Positions 28,543 to 38,599 of a DNA stretch of 64,000 nucleotides are shown here, piece after piece (position 1 is the stretch's first letter; every line of letters starts with the position of its first letter). The position numbers were made by a program, and so were the translations under genes. The notes under the pieces are model-generated. The model saw only the letters and a list, made by a program, of their open reading frames with translations, was not told the DNA's origin and searched no databases. This DNA comes from Corynebacterium flavescens (GTDB lineage: Bacteria; Actinomycetota; Actinomycetes; Mycobacteriales; Mycobacteriaceae): the NCBI RefSeq assembly GCF_008693105.1, contig NZ_VXKK01000001.1, positions 1-64,000 of the forward strand. The letters are read 5' to 3'.

Positions 28543-29972
28543 TATTGCTCACCTCCATAAGCGCGCAAGATGGCACGACCGATGGGCCCGGAGACCCTGC
28601 CGCCGGTGGCCGCGGAACCCAAGGTGCCGCCGTCCTTGACTACGACGCCGACCGCGATATCCCGATCCGGATCGAAGGCTACGTACCACACGTGTGGTGG
28701 TAGGCCTTCCCCGTGCTCGGCGGTACCGGTCTTGGAAGCGAAAGAGTTGCCATCGTAGGCGTAGGTCGAATGCTCGGAAGAAAACATCAGCTCCTTAATC
28801 GTGGCGGCGACGTCTTCCGTAACAGCCTGCGTGGCCTCCTTGGGTTGGGTGGCGCGTACTTCATTCATTTGGGAGTCCGTGATGCGGTCCACCAAGAAGG
28901 GTTCCATGCGCTTGCCACCGTTGGCGATGGTCCCTGCCATGACTGCAGCTTGGAGAGCAGACATGGTGACATCGCGCTGGCCAATGGCCGACTGAGCGGT
29001 AGAGGCCCCATCCGCGAGGTCTCCCAGGCTGCCCGGTGAGGTATCGACGCCGAGGTTATAAGACTCGCCGACGCCGAAGGCATTGGCGTACTTGCGCAGC
29101 TCATCCGCACCAAACTTCTCAGACATCTCGACGAAGGCGGTGTTGCAGGAATAGGCAAAGGCGGTGCGCAGATTCACAGAGTCCGCACCGGCACACTTCT
29201 CGTTGCCGTAGTTGGTCAACTGCGTGACTGTGTCCGGCAGCGTGACAACGTTGGCACCGGTCAGGGTGGAATCCGGGTTAAAACCGTTGTTGAGCGCGGC
29301 GGCTGTGGTGATGATCTTGAAGATCGATCCCGGGGGCAGCGTGTCTTGAGTTGCGTGATTGATAAGCGGCGAACCTTCGGCCTGCTGCAAGCCGGCCCAG
29401 GCGTCGTCCGAGTTCTCACCGATCAAATCGTTGACGTTGTAGCCGGGTGTGGAGGCCATGGCGAGGATCCTGCCGCTGGAGGGCTGGATGGCCACGGCGG
29501 CGCCGTCATAGCCCGGTTGCGCGAGCTGATCGTAGGCCACCTGCTGGAGGTGGGGATCGATGGTGGCCTCGACATTCGCGCCGACCGGCGGCTTGCCGGC
29601 GAGGGAATCGAGCCAGTTGCGGGTCAACAGCGAATCATCCGTGCCGTTGAGGATCTCATTCTGGGAGGCCTCAAGCTGGGATGCCCCGAAGCGCTCGGAG
29701 AGGTAGCCGGTGACATTGGAGAAGGCCGGTGAGTTGGTGGGATAAGAACGCGAATACAGGCCCTCGGCATCAGCCGTGGATTGCGCTAGGACTGTGTCCT
29801 TGGCATAAATCTGGCCCCGCGGAGTGGACTGCATGGCCAGGTACTCGCGCATGTTTTTGGGATTCTGCGCGTACTTCTGGTCCGAAAAGACCTGGACGTT
29901 GGTGAGATTGATCAACAACAGCGCGCTGAGAATGATGGAAAACAGCGAAACGAGGCGGATGGACTTGTTCAT
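28542..29972 (-). CDS. pbpA: Class B penicillin-binding protein PbpA
   Basis: A 476-residue transpeptidase with a short cytosolic tail and one N-terminal membrane helix (about 7-25). The penicillin-binding motifs are SIFK (216-219), SCN (275-277) and KTGTAE (near 412), and the dimerisation region follows TPRGQIYAKD. PbpA cross-links peptidoglycan; in mycobacteria it is localised through FhaA and CrgA. The start overlaps the rodA stop as ATGA. It works with the adjacent RodA glycosyltransferase. Confidence 0.95.
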   Translation of the reverse strand: MNKSIRLVSLFSIILSALLLINLTNVQVFSDQKYAQNPKNMREYLAMQSTPRGQIYAKDTVLAQSTADAEGLYSRSYPTNSPAFSNVTGYLSERFGASQLEASQNEILNGTDDSLLTRNWLDSLAGKPPVGANVEATIDPHLQQVAYDQLAQPGYDGAAVAIQPSSGRILAMASTPGYNVNDLIGENSDDAWAGLQQAEGSPLINHATQDTLPPGSIFKIITTAAALNNGFNPDSTLTGANVVTLPDTVTQLTNYGNEKCAGADSVNLRTAFAYSCNTAFVEMSEKFGADELRKYANAFGVGESYNLGVDTSPGSLGDLADGASTAQSAIGQRDVTMSALQAAVMAGTIANGGKRMEPFLVDRITDSQMNEVRATQPKEATQAVTEDVAATIKELMFSSEHSTYAYDGNSFASKTGTAEHGEGLPPHVWYVAFDPDRDIAVGVVVKDGGTLGSAATGGRVSGPIGRAILRAYGGEQ

Positions 29973-31321
29973 CGTTGTGCCTCCTGGACGGCTGGGAACA
30001 TGGAGGTATCACTCGGCAGGTTGCTCGAGGGTTTCTCCGCTGGACGTAGTGCGGCGTTAGAGATGCGGAGCAAGATAGCCAGCAAAACGTAGTTTGCCAT
30101 GAGTGAGGAACCACCCGCGGACATGAAGGGGGTAGTCAGACCGGTCATCGGCAGCATCGCAGAGATGCCGCCAGTAACCACGAAGACCTGTACCGCCAGC
30201 GTCAGCGAAAGCCCGCAGGCCACGAGCTTGCCATAGGAGTCGCGGGCGCGCAGGGCGGTGATGAAGCCGCGGGAGACCAGCATGCCAAAGAGAATAAGCA
30301 CGGCAGCCAGCCCGATGAGCCCGAACTCCTCACCGATGGCGGCCAAAATGAAGTCCGAATGCGCCACAGGGACGATCTCCGGGTGGCCCTTGCCCAGTCC
30401 CGAGCCAGTTATACCGCCCGAGGAGAGGCCGAAGAGGGCCTGGGAGAGCTGATAACCGGTACCGTCATAGTTGGCCAGGGGATCGAGGAAGTTGGAAAAA
30501 CGCTGCTGAATCTTGTCGGAGATTTGGTAGATTCCGGCGCCGCCGATGACCACGAGCAAGATTCCGATGATCAACCAGCTGACCCGCCCGGTGGCGATGA
30601 ACAGCATGCCCAAAACGGTGACGAAGAGGAGCAGGGCAGGGCCAAAGTCATTGGATACGCCCATGATGACGATGGCGATGGCCCACACCACCAGGATGGG
30701 AGCCAAGTCCCGCAGGCGGGGTAGGGAAAGGCCCAGGAACTTATAGCCGGCCACGGTGAACAGCGAGCGCTTCTGTACGAGCAGCATGGCGAAGAAGAGG
30801 ATCAACAAGATTTTGGAGAACTCGCCCGGCTGAATGGAAAATGGTCCCAGCCACAGCCAGATGCGTGCATCCACCCCGGGTGGCTGCGGCCATACGAGCG
30901 GCAGGGCCAGCAGCACGAGCCCTGCGGCACCGAGCACGTAGGAATAGCGCGTCAACGAGCGGTGATCCCGCAGCACCACGAGGACGAGGATAAACAAGAT
31001 GATGCCGACGATGGTCCACATCACCTGACGTACCGCGAGCCCTCCGTCGTTGGTGAGATCGAGCCTGGCCAGCATGATGAGCCCGGTGCCGTTGAGCACG
31101 GCGACAATCGGCAGCATGAACTGATCCGAATAGGGCGCGAGGAAACACAACACAAAGTGGGCCACGGCAAAAACGCCGATGAACCCGCCGATGAGGTAGA
31201 GCACCTCAAGCGTTAATACGTTGCCCTGAGAGAGCTCCAGGCTCACCAAGGTAATGGCGAAGACCAAGGTGGCCAGGATTAATAAGCCCAGCTCTGTGCC
31301 GCGGCTGAGGATCCTTTTCAT
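29969..31321 (-). CDS. rodA: RodA/FtsW-type peptidoglycan polymerase
   Basis: A 450-residue SEDS-family membrane protein with about ten helices. The family blocks are FSIQPGEFSKILLILFFAM, GYQLSQALFGLSSGGITGSGLG (given in parts: the GSGLGKGHPEIVP loop) and the C-terminal TTPFMSAGGSSLMANY. It polymerises lipid II into glycan strands. The start ATG 31321 overlaps the pstP stop (ATGA); an upstream in-frame start would overlap more and lacks support. It is coupled to pbpA downstream. Confidence 0.95.
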   Translation of the reverse strand: MKRILSRGTELGLLILATLVFAITLVSLELSQGNVLTLEVLYLIGGFIGVFAVAHFVLCFLAPYSDQFMLPIVAVLNGTGLIMLARLDLTNDGGLAVRQVMWTIVGIILFILVLVVLRDHRSLTRYSYVLGAAGLVLLALPLVWPQPPGVDARIWLWLGPFSIQPGEFSKILLILFFAMLLVQKRSLFTVAGYKFLGLSLPRLRDLAPILVVWAIAIVIMGVSNDFGPALLLFVTVLGMLFIATGRVSWLIIGILLVVIGGAGIYQISDKIQQRFSNFLDPLANYDGTGYQLSQALFGLSSGGITGSGLGKGHPEIVPVAHSDFILAAIGEEFGLIGLAAVLILFGMLVSRGFITALRARDSYGKLVACGLSLTLAVQVFVVTGGISAMLPMTGLTTPFMSAGGSSLMANYVLLAILLRISNAALRPAEKPSSNLPSDTSMFPAVQEAQR

Positions 31322-32778
31322 GAGCGTACCTCCCGGCAATTGACCCCTGGTGCAGGCTTTAGCGCGGTATCACCTTGCTCGCCCTGGTTACTTGGGTTTG
31401 CTTGACCATCCTTCGCTTCTGCAGTGTCTGCTTTCTCAGCATTGTCCTTGTTGGCCGCGCTGTCTTTATCACTCGGCGCGGTGATACAAGCCTTCAGTGC
31501 TTTGGCGGACAAGCGCGTGAGTTGAGTCTGTACCTCCTCATAGGAACCCGCCGGCAAGTTGGCAACAGCGCTGCGCTCGGACTCCGGGAGATCGGAGACC
31601 TTGAAAGCGGTGTAGTCACCGCTGCAGTCCTCTGAGGACAGGCGCAGGGAATTGTCCTTGCTCAGGCAGGCATGCTGATACATGGAGTTCAGCTCCTTGC
31701 CAAAGAGCGAAAAGTCCGCGCCCTTGTGGATGGTGAGAGCCTCGGATTCACCCACGGCAACGTAGTAGTTGTTGTCGAGGTACTTCTTGGCCCACACGCC
31801 CCCGCCAGCTACCAAGGCGAGGATCACGAGCAATAAAAGAATGATGCGCCAGAGGTTGAGGTTCCGCTGGCGCCGAGTCTTGTCAGGTTTTTCTTCCGCA
31901 TCCTGTTCATCTTCCACAGGTTCCTCGCTGACTTGCGTGGCTGGAGGGATGACCTGCGGGCGACGCGTGAGCTTGGCGGCGCGGCTGGCGGCGGAATCCG
32001 GGTGCGTAGGTTCGGGGGCTTCCCCGGCGAGGGCACCGGCGGTGACGGCGGAGGTGGTTCCTGCGCCGTCGACGATTTCGGCGAGGACGATGGTGACATT
32101 ATCCGGACCGCCCGAGCGCAAGGCCAGCTCGATGAGTTTGGTTGCCGCCTCTTCCAGGGTGCCCTGGGAAAGAACGAGCTCGATGGTGGAGGAGGTGACA
32201 GGATCGGAGAGTCCATCCGAACACAGCAGGATGCGATCCCCCGGCTTGGCGTCAAGCATGAAGAGCGTCGGCTCCACGGAGCGCCCCGTATAGGCCTTAA
32301 GGATGAGTGACTTCTGCGGGTGGGAGGAGACGTCCTGCGGATCGAGCTTGCCCTCATCAACGAGGGATTGCACGTAGGTGTCATCCTTGGTGATCTGCTG
32401 CAACTTGCCGTCACGCAGGCGGTATCCCCGGGAGTCCCCGACGTGGCATACGCCGAATTCCTTGCCGTTGAACATCAGGGCGGTCAGCGTGGTGCCCATG
32501 CCCTCAGTCTCGGCGTGGGCGGCGATATGCTCCGCAATGGAGAAGTTCGCATCATCGGCGGCTGCGCCCAACAGGGCGAGCATGTCATTGTCACCGGGGT
32601 CTTGGTCCAAGTGCTCGAGGTGGGTGACCATGAGTTGCGAGGCAACTTCGCCCGCGGCGTGGCCGCCCATGCCGTCGGCGAGGATCAGTAGGTGCGGGCC
32701 GGCATAGGCCGAGTCCTCATTGTTGTCGCGGACGAGGCCCCTATCGGAGGCCGCGGTGAATTTTAAACTGTAGGTCAT
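31318..32778 (-). CDS. pstP: PP2C-type Ser/Thr protein phosphatase PstP
   Basis: A 486-residue phosphatase. The metal-binding motifs are RGLVRDNNEDSAY, LILADGMGGHAAGEVA, GTTLTALMF, VGDSRGYRLRDG and CSDGLSDPV, and the C-terminal GGPDNVTIVLAEI closes the catalytic domain at about residue 235. After an acidic linker one membrane helix (about 312-328, IILLLLVILALVAGGGV) anchors an external domain with few motifs and a low-complexity end. It reverses phosphorylation by PknA and PknB. The start overlaps the fhaB stop as ATGA. Confidence 0.95.
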   Translation of the reverse strand: MTYSLKFTAASDRGLVRDNNEDSAYAGPHLLILADGMGGHAAGEVASQLMVTHLEHLDQDPGDNDMLALLGAAADDANFSIAEHIAAHAETEGMGTTLTALMFNGKEFGVCHVGDSRGYRLRDGKLQQITKDDTYVQSLVDEGKLDPQDVSSHPQKSLILKAYTGRSVEPTLFMLDAKPGDRILLCSDGLSDPVTSSTIELVLSQGTLEEAATKLIELALRSGGPDNVTIVLAEIVDGAGTTSAVTAGALAGEAPEPTHPDSAASRAAKLTRRPQVIPPATQVSEEPVEDEQDAEEKPDKTRRQRNLNLWRIILLLLVILALVAGGGVWAKKYLDNNYYVAVGESEALTIHKGADFSLFGKELNSMYQHACLSKDNSLRLSSEDCSGDYTAFKVSDLPESERSAVANLPAGSYEEVQTQLTRLSAKALKACITAPSDKDSAANKDNAEKADTAEAKDGQANPSNQGEQGDTALKPAPGVNCREVRS

Positions 32779-33233
32779 GCCATTAACCTCACGGTTGTGC
32801 GTCCCAGTTTGATGTCGGAGCCGACCCCGACGCGCTCAGGTTGGTCAATGCGCACGCCATCCACAAAGGTGCCGTTGCGTGATTCCAGGTCCTCAACGAA
32901 CCATTCGCTGCCCCGGCGGAAGAGGCGTGCATGGTGGCCGGAGGAGTAATCATCTCCGGTGACGAAGTCACAGTCAGGCGCGCGGCCCATGGTGCATTCT
33001 TCGAGCGTGCCCAGTTCCATGTGGGAGCCCTTGAGCGGGCCTTCCGCGATCGATATCTGCTTCGCCGCTTCCCGACGCCGCGGTGCCTTAAAGGCCGACC
33101 CCGGCGACATGGTCTGCGAGGCGCCGGCGGCTTGGTTGGTGTCCCGGCGCATAACGTTCAAGGCCACCAGGATAAAAAGCCACAAGAGTGCCAGCAGACC
33201 AATTCTTAATGCGAGCAGCACGACCGAATCCAT
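32775..33233 (-). CDS. fhaB: FHA-domain membrane protein FhaB (FipA)
   Basis: A 152-residue protein with one N-terminal membrane helix (about 5-25) and a C-terminal FHA domain that binds phosphothreonine. The FHA residues are MGRAPDCDF (Gly-Arg), SSGHHARLF (Ser-His) and SRNGTFVDG. FHA proteins in this operon read the output of PknA and PknB. The gene starts 35 bp after fhaA. The length fits the actinobacterial FhaB/FipA group. Confidence 0.92.
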   Translation of the reverse strand: MDSVVLLALRIGLLALLWLFILVALNVMRRDTNQAAGASQTMSPGSAFKAPRRREAAKQISIAEGPLKGSHMELGTLEECTMGRAPDCDFVTGDDYSSGHHARLFRRGSEWFVEDLESRNGTFVDGVRIDQPERVGVGSDIKLGRTTVRLMA

Positions 33234-33268
33234 GGCGAGACCCCACCCTTCCTCAATAGTTTCTTCTA

Positions 33269-34108
33269 TTAGTATTTCTGCGAATCGACGCCCGTGATGC
33301 GGACCTCGATGTGCGAGTGACCCACCGTGATGACGTCGCCATCAGCGAGGAGCCAGTTCTCTATAGGTGTGTCATTAACGGTAGTGCCATTGGTTGATTG
33401 CAGGTCAACCAAGACAGCGTCATGGCCGTCCCAGGTGATCTCTGCGTGCTGCCTTGACACTCCCGTGTCCGGCAGGCGTAGATCTGCATCATTGCTGCGT
33501 CCAATAATATTTGAACCCTCTTGCACGTGGTAAACGCGCGAGGATCCGTCCTGCAACATGAGGTTAACAGCGGGCCCGGACACCTCCGGTGCGGGCTGCT
33601 TCTCGGGCGCAATGAACGTGGTGGTGGCAGCCTCCGCGGCCGTATGGTTGTGCGGCTGGGACTGGGTCATGTGGTCCTCCTGACCTTCTTCTTCGTGGAA
33701 AATTGCGTCGAATCCAGTTTCTTCGGTGGGTTCATGATCGATGAAGGAGGACACTCGAAGCTGGCCGGTGCGCAGTCCTGATTCCTCCGCGATACGGATG
33801 ATGACGGGCCCAGCCAAGGACCAGCCGCTGTTGCGAACAAAGCGGCTGAACTGATCGGCGAAATCGGAAGGCAGCTCGCGGTTCTGGGAGAGATTCTCCA
33901 AGTCCTTTGAGGATACTCCCACCGTAATGACGTTGGGGCTATAAAGATTGTCATCCTCGCCGCGCACCAAGTTGTCCTGGGCCTCCTGCTTGAGGAGTTC
34001 CTCGATTTCCTCGGGGACAACCTTGCCGCCAAAGACATAGGCCATGCCGTTATCTAGGCCGCGCTGCATTGCGGAATCCAGCCTCGCCAGCTTTTCTAAA
34101 AGTGCCAC
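33269..34108 (-). CDS. fhaA: FhaA, DUF3662 and FHA-domain protein
   Basis: A 279-residue cytosolic protein. Residues 1-125 are the DUF3662 domain, starting MALLEKLARLDSAMQRGLDN and including KVVPEEIEELLKQEAQDN. A flexible acidic linker contains the EETGFD threonine, a probable kinase site. The FHA domain (about 185-275) has IGRSNDADLRL, SRQHAEITW and STNGTTVND. FhaA localises wall synthesis proteins in mycobacteria. ATG 34108 has GGAGGACAG upstream, a fair ribosome binding site. It is the first gene of the operon. Confidence 0.94.
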   Translation of the reverse strand: MALLEKLARLDSAMQRGLDNGMAYVFGGKVVPEEIEELLKQEAQDNLVRGEDDNLYSPNVITVGVSSKDLENLSQNRELPSDFADQFSRFVRNSGWSLAGPVIIRIAEESGLRTGQLRVSSFIDHEPTEETGFDAIFHEEEGQEDHMTQSQPHNHTAAEAATTTFIAPEKQPAPEVSGPAVNLMLQDGSSRVYHVQEGSNIIGRSNDADLRLPDTGVSRQHAEITWDGHDAVLVDLQSTNGTTVNDTPIENWLLADGDVITVGHSHIEVRITGVDSQKY

Positions 34109-34297
34109 GAACTGTCCTCCTTTCCCATAGCAGCGATCATTATAAGGGCTATACCTAGTTCAAACGTAGCCTTCATAGGTGAAGTTCCCAGTATTTCCGG
34201 GCAGCAATACCCAGATATTTTGCATTTGCCAGCGGATTTGTCATTAGTTTGTGTGAGCGTGCTATCTTTATTTAGTCGCCAAGACATTCAATACCCT

Positions 34298-34382
34298 GCC
34301 CGGGTGGCGGAATTGGCAGACGCGCTGGCTTCAGGTGCCAGTGTCCTTATAGGACGTGCGGGTTCAAGTCCCGCCCCGGGCA
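34298..34382 (+). tRNA. tRNA-Leu (CAG anticodon)
   Basis: An 85-nt class II tRNA. The acceptor arms GCCCGGG (34298-34304) and CCCGGGC (34375-34381) pair fully. The anticodon arm CTGGC-TTCAGGT-GCCAG shows anticodon CAG. A long variable arm (TGTCCTTATAGGACG) and the T-arm GCGGGTTCAAGTCCCGC follow. The discriminator is A; CCA is not encoded. Together these mark tRNA-Leu reading CUG codons. Confidence 0.97.
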
Positions 34383-34390
34383 CAACTTTC

Positions 34391-34432
34391 AATCCCGAGA
34401 CACCGCTTCTTCAGCACAGTCTCGGGATTTTT
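34391..34432 (+). terminator. Intrinsic terminator after tRNA-Leu
   Basis: AATCCCGAGAC (34391-34401) pairs perfectly with GTCTCGGGATT (34419-34429), followed by a T run (five T in total, 34428-34432). A strong intrinsic terminator. Confidence 0.9.
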
Positions 34433-34529
34433 GCGATCTTCGGCCTTCACTGTAAATAGTGGCCCCAAACGCGCCCAGGCCTTTCTTGTTGACAAAGCAC
34501 GGCCAGAGCGCTTGACTGTTTTTATCACC

Positions 34530-34623
34530 CCGCGGGTGCCCGAAGCATCGGGCTGAGATTATGCGCTGTCGCTGCGTTGGACCGTCCGAACCTGTCTGGT
34601 TAACACCAGCGAAGGAAGCGAGG
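34530..34623 (+). promoter_or_regulatory. TPP riboswitch upstream of thiE
   Basis: The elements appear in canonical order: GCGGGTGCCCG, GGGCTGAGATT, a variable hairpin, GGACCGTCCGAACCTG, then CTGGTTAACACCAGCGAAGG ending in GAAGCGAGG. The GAAGGAAGCGAGG at 34611-34623 is both the aptamer end and the only purine-rich site before the GTG at 34635, so repression is most likely at translation. TTGACA at 34489-34494 may be the -35 box of its promoter. Confidence 0.94.
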
Positions 34624-34634
34624 ACCACGTCACT

Positions 34635-35321
34635 GTGTCTCCGAAATCTGTAGATCAAACTGTAGATCGCGCAGGCCTGGATCTGCGTTGCTATGTCGTC
34701 ACGGGCAACCAGCCTGCCGCTAAGGTGGTGCGCGTGGCCGAGCGCGCAGCCGCAGGTGGCGCGGGCGTCATCCAGGTCAGGTCCAAGCCCATTGCGGCTG
34801 GCCGGCTCCTTGAGCTGGTGGAGCAGGTCGCAGTGGCCGTCGCCGCGGCCAACCCGGCTACGAAAGTGCTTGTTGACGACCGCGTGGACGTCGCCGCCAT
34901 CCTCATGCGCCGCGGCCTTCCGGTGCACGGCGTCCACGTGGGCCAGTCCGATATTCCGGTCACCGCGGCCAGGGAGCTGCTGGGCCCGGATGCCATCATC
35001 GGCCTGACCACCGGAACTGCGGAGCTCATCGAAAAGGCCAACCGCTTCGCCGAGGTCATTGATTACGTGGGCGCAGGGCCTTTCCGTCCCACACCCACCA
35101 AGGATTCGGGTCGCCCGCCTATCGGCGTGGCCGGCTACCCGGGCCTGGCGGCGCTCTCGCGAGTGCCGGTGGTGGCGATTGGGGATGTGCAGCCGGGGGA
35201 CGTCGCCAAGCTGGCGGGCACCGGCATCGCCGGGGTGGCCATGGTGCGTGCCTTTATGGACAGCCCGGATCCGGGCGAGCTGGCGGCGCGGGTCCTCGCA
35301 GATTTTGAAGGCGGGATGTAG
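34635..35321 (+). CDS. thiE: Thiamine-phosphate synthase ThiE
   Basis: A 228-residue TIM-barrel enzyme that joins the pyrimidine and thiazole halves to make thiamine phosphate. The family residues are seen in VIQVRSKPI (phosphate side), VLVDDRVDVA, HVGQSDIPV, IGLTTGT and GAGPFRPTPTK, and the C-terminal phosphate loop VVAIGDVQPGDV. The start is GTG 34635, the first start after the riboswitch. It begins the thiE-O-S-G-F operon, with 3 bp to thiO. Confidence 0.93.
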   Translation: MSPKSVDQTVDRAGLDLRCYVVTGNQPAAKVVRVAERAAAGGAGVIQVRSKPIAAGRLLELVEQVAVAVAAANPATKVLVDDRVDVAAILMRRGLPVHGVHVGQSDIPVTAARELLGPDAIIGLTTGTAELIEKANRFAEVIDYVGAGPFRPTPTKDSGRPPIGVAGYPGLAALSRVPVVAIGDVQPGDVAKLAGTGIAGVAMVRAFMDSPDPGELAARVLADFEGGM

Positions 35322-35324
35322 ACG

Positions 35325-36479
35325 ATGAAGAAGCCTGTAGTGGTCATCGGTGGCGGGATAGTGGGCCTGTCCACCTGTTTTGAATTTCAGGACGCCGGGC
35401 ACGAGGTCACCCTTATTGATCCGGAACCAATTTCGGGGGCGACTCATCACGCCGGCGGCATGCTCGCGCCGATAGCGGAGGTGCAGTTCCGTCAGCCGGA
35501 GCTGGTGCCCTTGATGAAGGAGTCCGCGCGGATCTATCCCGACCTCATCGCCCGGGTGAGCCGGTACACGGATCTCCCGACGGGTTATCGCACGGAGGGC
35601 ACTTTGGTGGTCGGAGCCGACCGCGCCGATGCCCGCCACATTGCGGACCTGGTGGATTATCTGGAGCGTGAGGATCTGCCCGTCGATGTTTTAAGCACCC
35701 GGCAGGCCCGGGCCTTGGAGCCGGCGCTGTCACCGCGGATCGCCAAGGCCATCGGCATCCCCGGGGATCATCAGCTGCAGCCGCGGCTCTACGCGCGGGC
35801 AGTGCTTGACGCCGTGCGCGCCCGGGGTGCAAGAATCATCCAGGACACCGTGGTGGCCCTGGAGGGGGCATCGCCGTGCACGCAAGTGACTTTAAGCTCC
35901 GGAAGCCTTGATACCGCAGGCAGCATTGTTGTGCTTGCTGCTGGCCTGGGAGCGGCGAAGATTCCCGGCTGGTATGCCGGTGCCAACCCCTTGCAGCTGC
36001 GCCCGGTCTATGGCGATATGGTGTGGGTGCGCATGCCCGCGGGGATGGATTGCCTGGTGAGCAAGGTCGTGCGGGGCTTTGTGGAGAACCGCCCCGTGTA
36101 CATCATTCCGCGCAACGATGGCACCGTGACCATCGGCGCCACCTCGCGCGAGGACCAGCCGCATTCCAGTACCGGCGGAATCCATGACTTGTTGCGTGAT
36201 GCGATCCGCTTGGTGCCCGGCCTCGAGGAGACCGAGTTCGTCGAGGCTACCTGTGGCGCACGCCCCGGCACGCCCGATGATCTTCCCTACCTGGGCTGGG
36301 CCGGCTCCAACCTGGTCGTATCCACCGGCTACTTCCGGCACGGGATCTTGCTCTCGGCCTTGGGCGCACGCACGGCGGTCGATCTTGTCGCCGGCCGTGA
36401 ACTCGCGCAGGGGCTAGAAGCCTGCGACCCCTTCCGGCATGCCCCGGCCACCGCGCACAGCACTCCATCTACAGCTTAA
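35325..36479 (+). CDS. thiO: Glycine oxidase ThiO
   Basis: A 384-residue FAD-dependent amine oxidase that turns glycine into dehydroglycine for the thiazole ring, the oxygen-dependent alternative to ThiH. The dinucleotide-binding loop VVVIGGGIVGLS is at the N-terminus; THHAGGMLAPIAE holds the conserved flavin contact, and GARPGTPDDLPYLGW with TGYFRHGILLS forms the C-terminal FAD block. Position between thiE and thiS strongly supports the role over other DAO-family oxidases. Confidence 0.92.
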   Translation: MKKPVVVIGGGIVGLSTCFEFQDAGHEVTLIDPEPISGATHHAGGMLAPIAEVQFRQPELVPLMKESARIYPDLIARVSRYTDLPTGYRTEGTLVVGADRADARHIADLVDYLEREDLPVDVLSTRQARALEPALSPRIAKAIGIPGDHQLQPRLYARAVLDAVRARGARIIQDTVVALEGASPCTQVTLSSGSLDTAGSIVVLAAGLGAAKIPGWYAGANPLQLRPVYGDMVWVRMPAGMDCLVSKVVRGFVENRPVYIIPRNDGTVTIGATSREDQPHSSTGGIHDLLRDAIRLVPGLEETEFVEATCGARPGTPDDLPYLGWAGSNLVVSTGYFRHGILLSALGARTAVDLVAGRELAQGLEACDPFRHAPATAHSTPSTA

Positions 36480-36488
36480 GGAAGCTCC

Positions 36489-37471
<983 letters not shown>

Positions 37472-38599
37472 ATGTCTCTCACGGATTGCGAGCTGCGCCG
37501 CACCGCCCGCCACCTCTCCCTGCCGGGCTTCGGCATCCACCAGCAGGAAAAGCTGCACGATTCCCACCTCCTCGTCATCGGCGCGGGCGGGCTGGGCTGC
37601 CCGGCCCTGCAGTCTTTGGCCGCGGCGGGCATCGGCACCATCACAGTCATCGATGATGACACCGTGGACATCACCAATATCCACCGCCAAATCCTCTTCG
37701 GCGCGGATGATGTGGGACAGCTCAAGGTTGAGGTCGCCGCCCGCCGCCTCAAGCAACTCCAGCCGGGCATTAATGTCCGCGCGGTGGCGCAGCGCCTGAC
37801 GGTGGATAACGCCCTCGAGCTCCTCAGCTCGGCGGATATGGTGCTCGATGGTTCGGATTCCTTCTCCACCAAGTACCTGGCAGCCGACGCCGCGGAGATA
37901 ACCGGCGTTCCCCTCATTTGGGCCACGGTCCTGCAATACCACGGCGATGTGGCCTATTTCCGTTCTGGGCCGGGCTTTCGCGGGGTGGGTTTGCGCGATC
38001 TTTTTCCCGTGCAGCCGGACGCGGATTCAGTGCCCGATTGCGCCGAAGCCGGCGTACTCGGCGCCACCACCGCCACGATGGGCGCGCTTATGGCGACGCA
38101 GGCCATCGGGCTGCTGGCCGGCATTGGCGGGGTGAACAGTACGGGAGGGATCGCGCCGGGCTACCTGCTCAGTTATGATGCCTTCCCTCCGCGCAGCCGC
38201 GTATTCCACATCGGTGCGGACCCGCAGCGCCAGCTTCGCACCCGCCTCGAGCCGGACTATGGCGGGCAGGCGTGCGCTGCGCCCGCAGGGCTCAATGCTC
38301 GCGTGCTTGTCGAAGCCGTGCGCGGCGGCGACGTCCTCGCCCTCGACATCCGCGAGCCCCACGAGCACCTGCTGGCGGATCTTCCTGCGGGCGCGCACTC
38401 GGTGAAGCTGCCGTTGAGTGACATCGACTCGCGCGAGCGCGTGCGCTCCTGTTTTGCTGGATTCCCCCACGGCGCCCAGGTTTTGGTCTATTGCGCCTCC
38501 GGTAAACGCAGCGCCGCATTCGTGGAGGAATACACGGATCTAGCCACATCCGCCGGGCTCAGCCTGACCAGCCTGCCCGGCGGGGTCAACGCGCTGTAG
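37472..38599 (+). CDS. thiF: ThiF/MoeB-type adenylyltransferase with rhodanese domain
   Basis: A 375-residue E1-like enzyme that adenylates the C-terminus of ThiS. Residues 1-245 form the adenylation domain: VIGAGGLGCPALQSLAAAG binds ATP, DDDTVDITNIHRQILF and the aspartate in VLDGSDSFSTKYL follow, and SVPDCAEAGVLGATT holds the reactive cysteine. Residues about 275-375 are a rhodanese domain with persulfide cysteine in VYCASGKRS. The fusion means that one protein can both activate ThiS and supply sulfur. It is the last gene of the operon, and its 3' end overlaps the convergent transporter gene by 14 bp. Confidence 0.92.
   Translation: MSLTDCELRRTARHLSLPGFGIHQQEKLHDSHLLVIGAGGLGCPALQSLAAAGIGTITVIDDDTVDITNIHRQILFGADDVGQLKVEVAARRLKQLQPGINVRAVAQRLTVDNALELLSSADMVLDGSDSFSTKYLAADAAEITGVPLIWATVLQYHGDVAYFRSGPGFRGVGLRDLFPVQPDADSVPDCAEAGVLGATTATMGALMATQAIGLLAGIGGVNSTGGIAPGYLLSYDAFPPRSRVFHIGADPQRQLRTRLEPDYGGQACAAPAGLNARVLVEAVRGGDVLALDIREPHEHLLADLPAGAHSVKLPLSDIDSRERVRSCFAGFPHGAQVLVYCASGKRSAAFVEEYTDLATSAGLSLTSLPGGVNAL

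Noticed and set aside
34389-35639. Open frame of about 416 codons on the minus strand over thiE and the riboswitch
   Set aside because: It covers thiE, the aptamer and the terminator in antisense; no start signal or motif.
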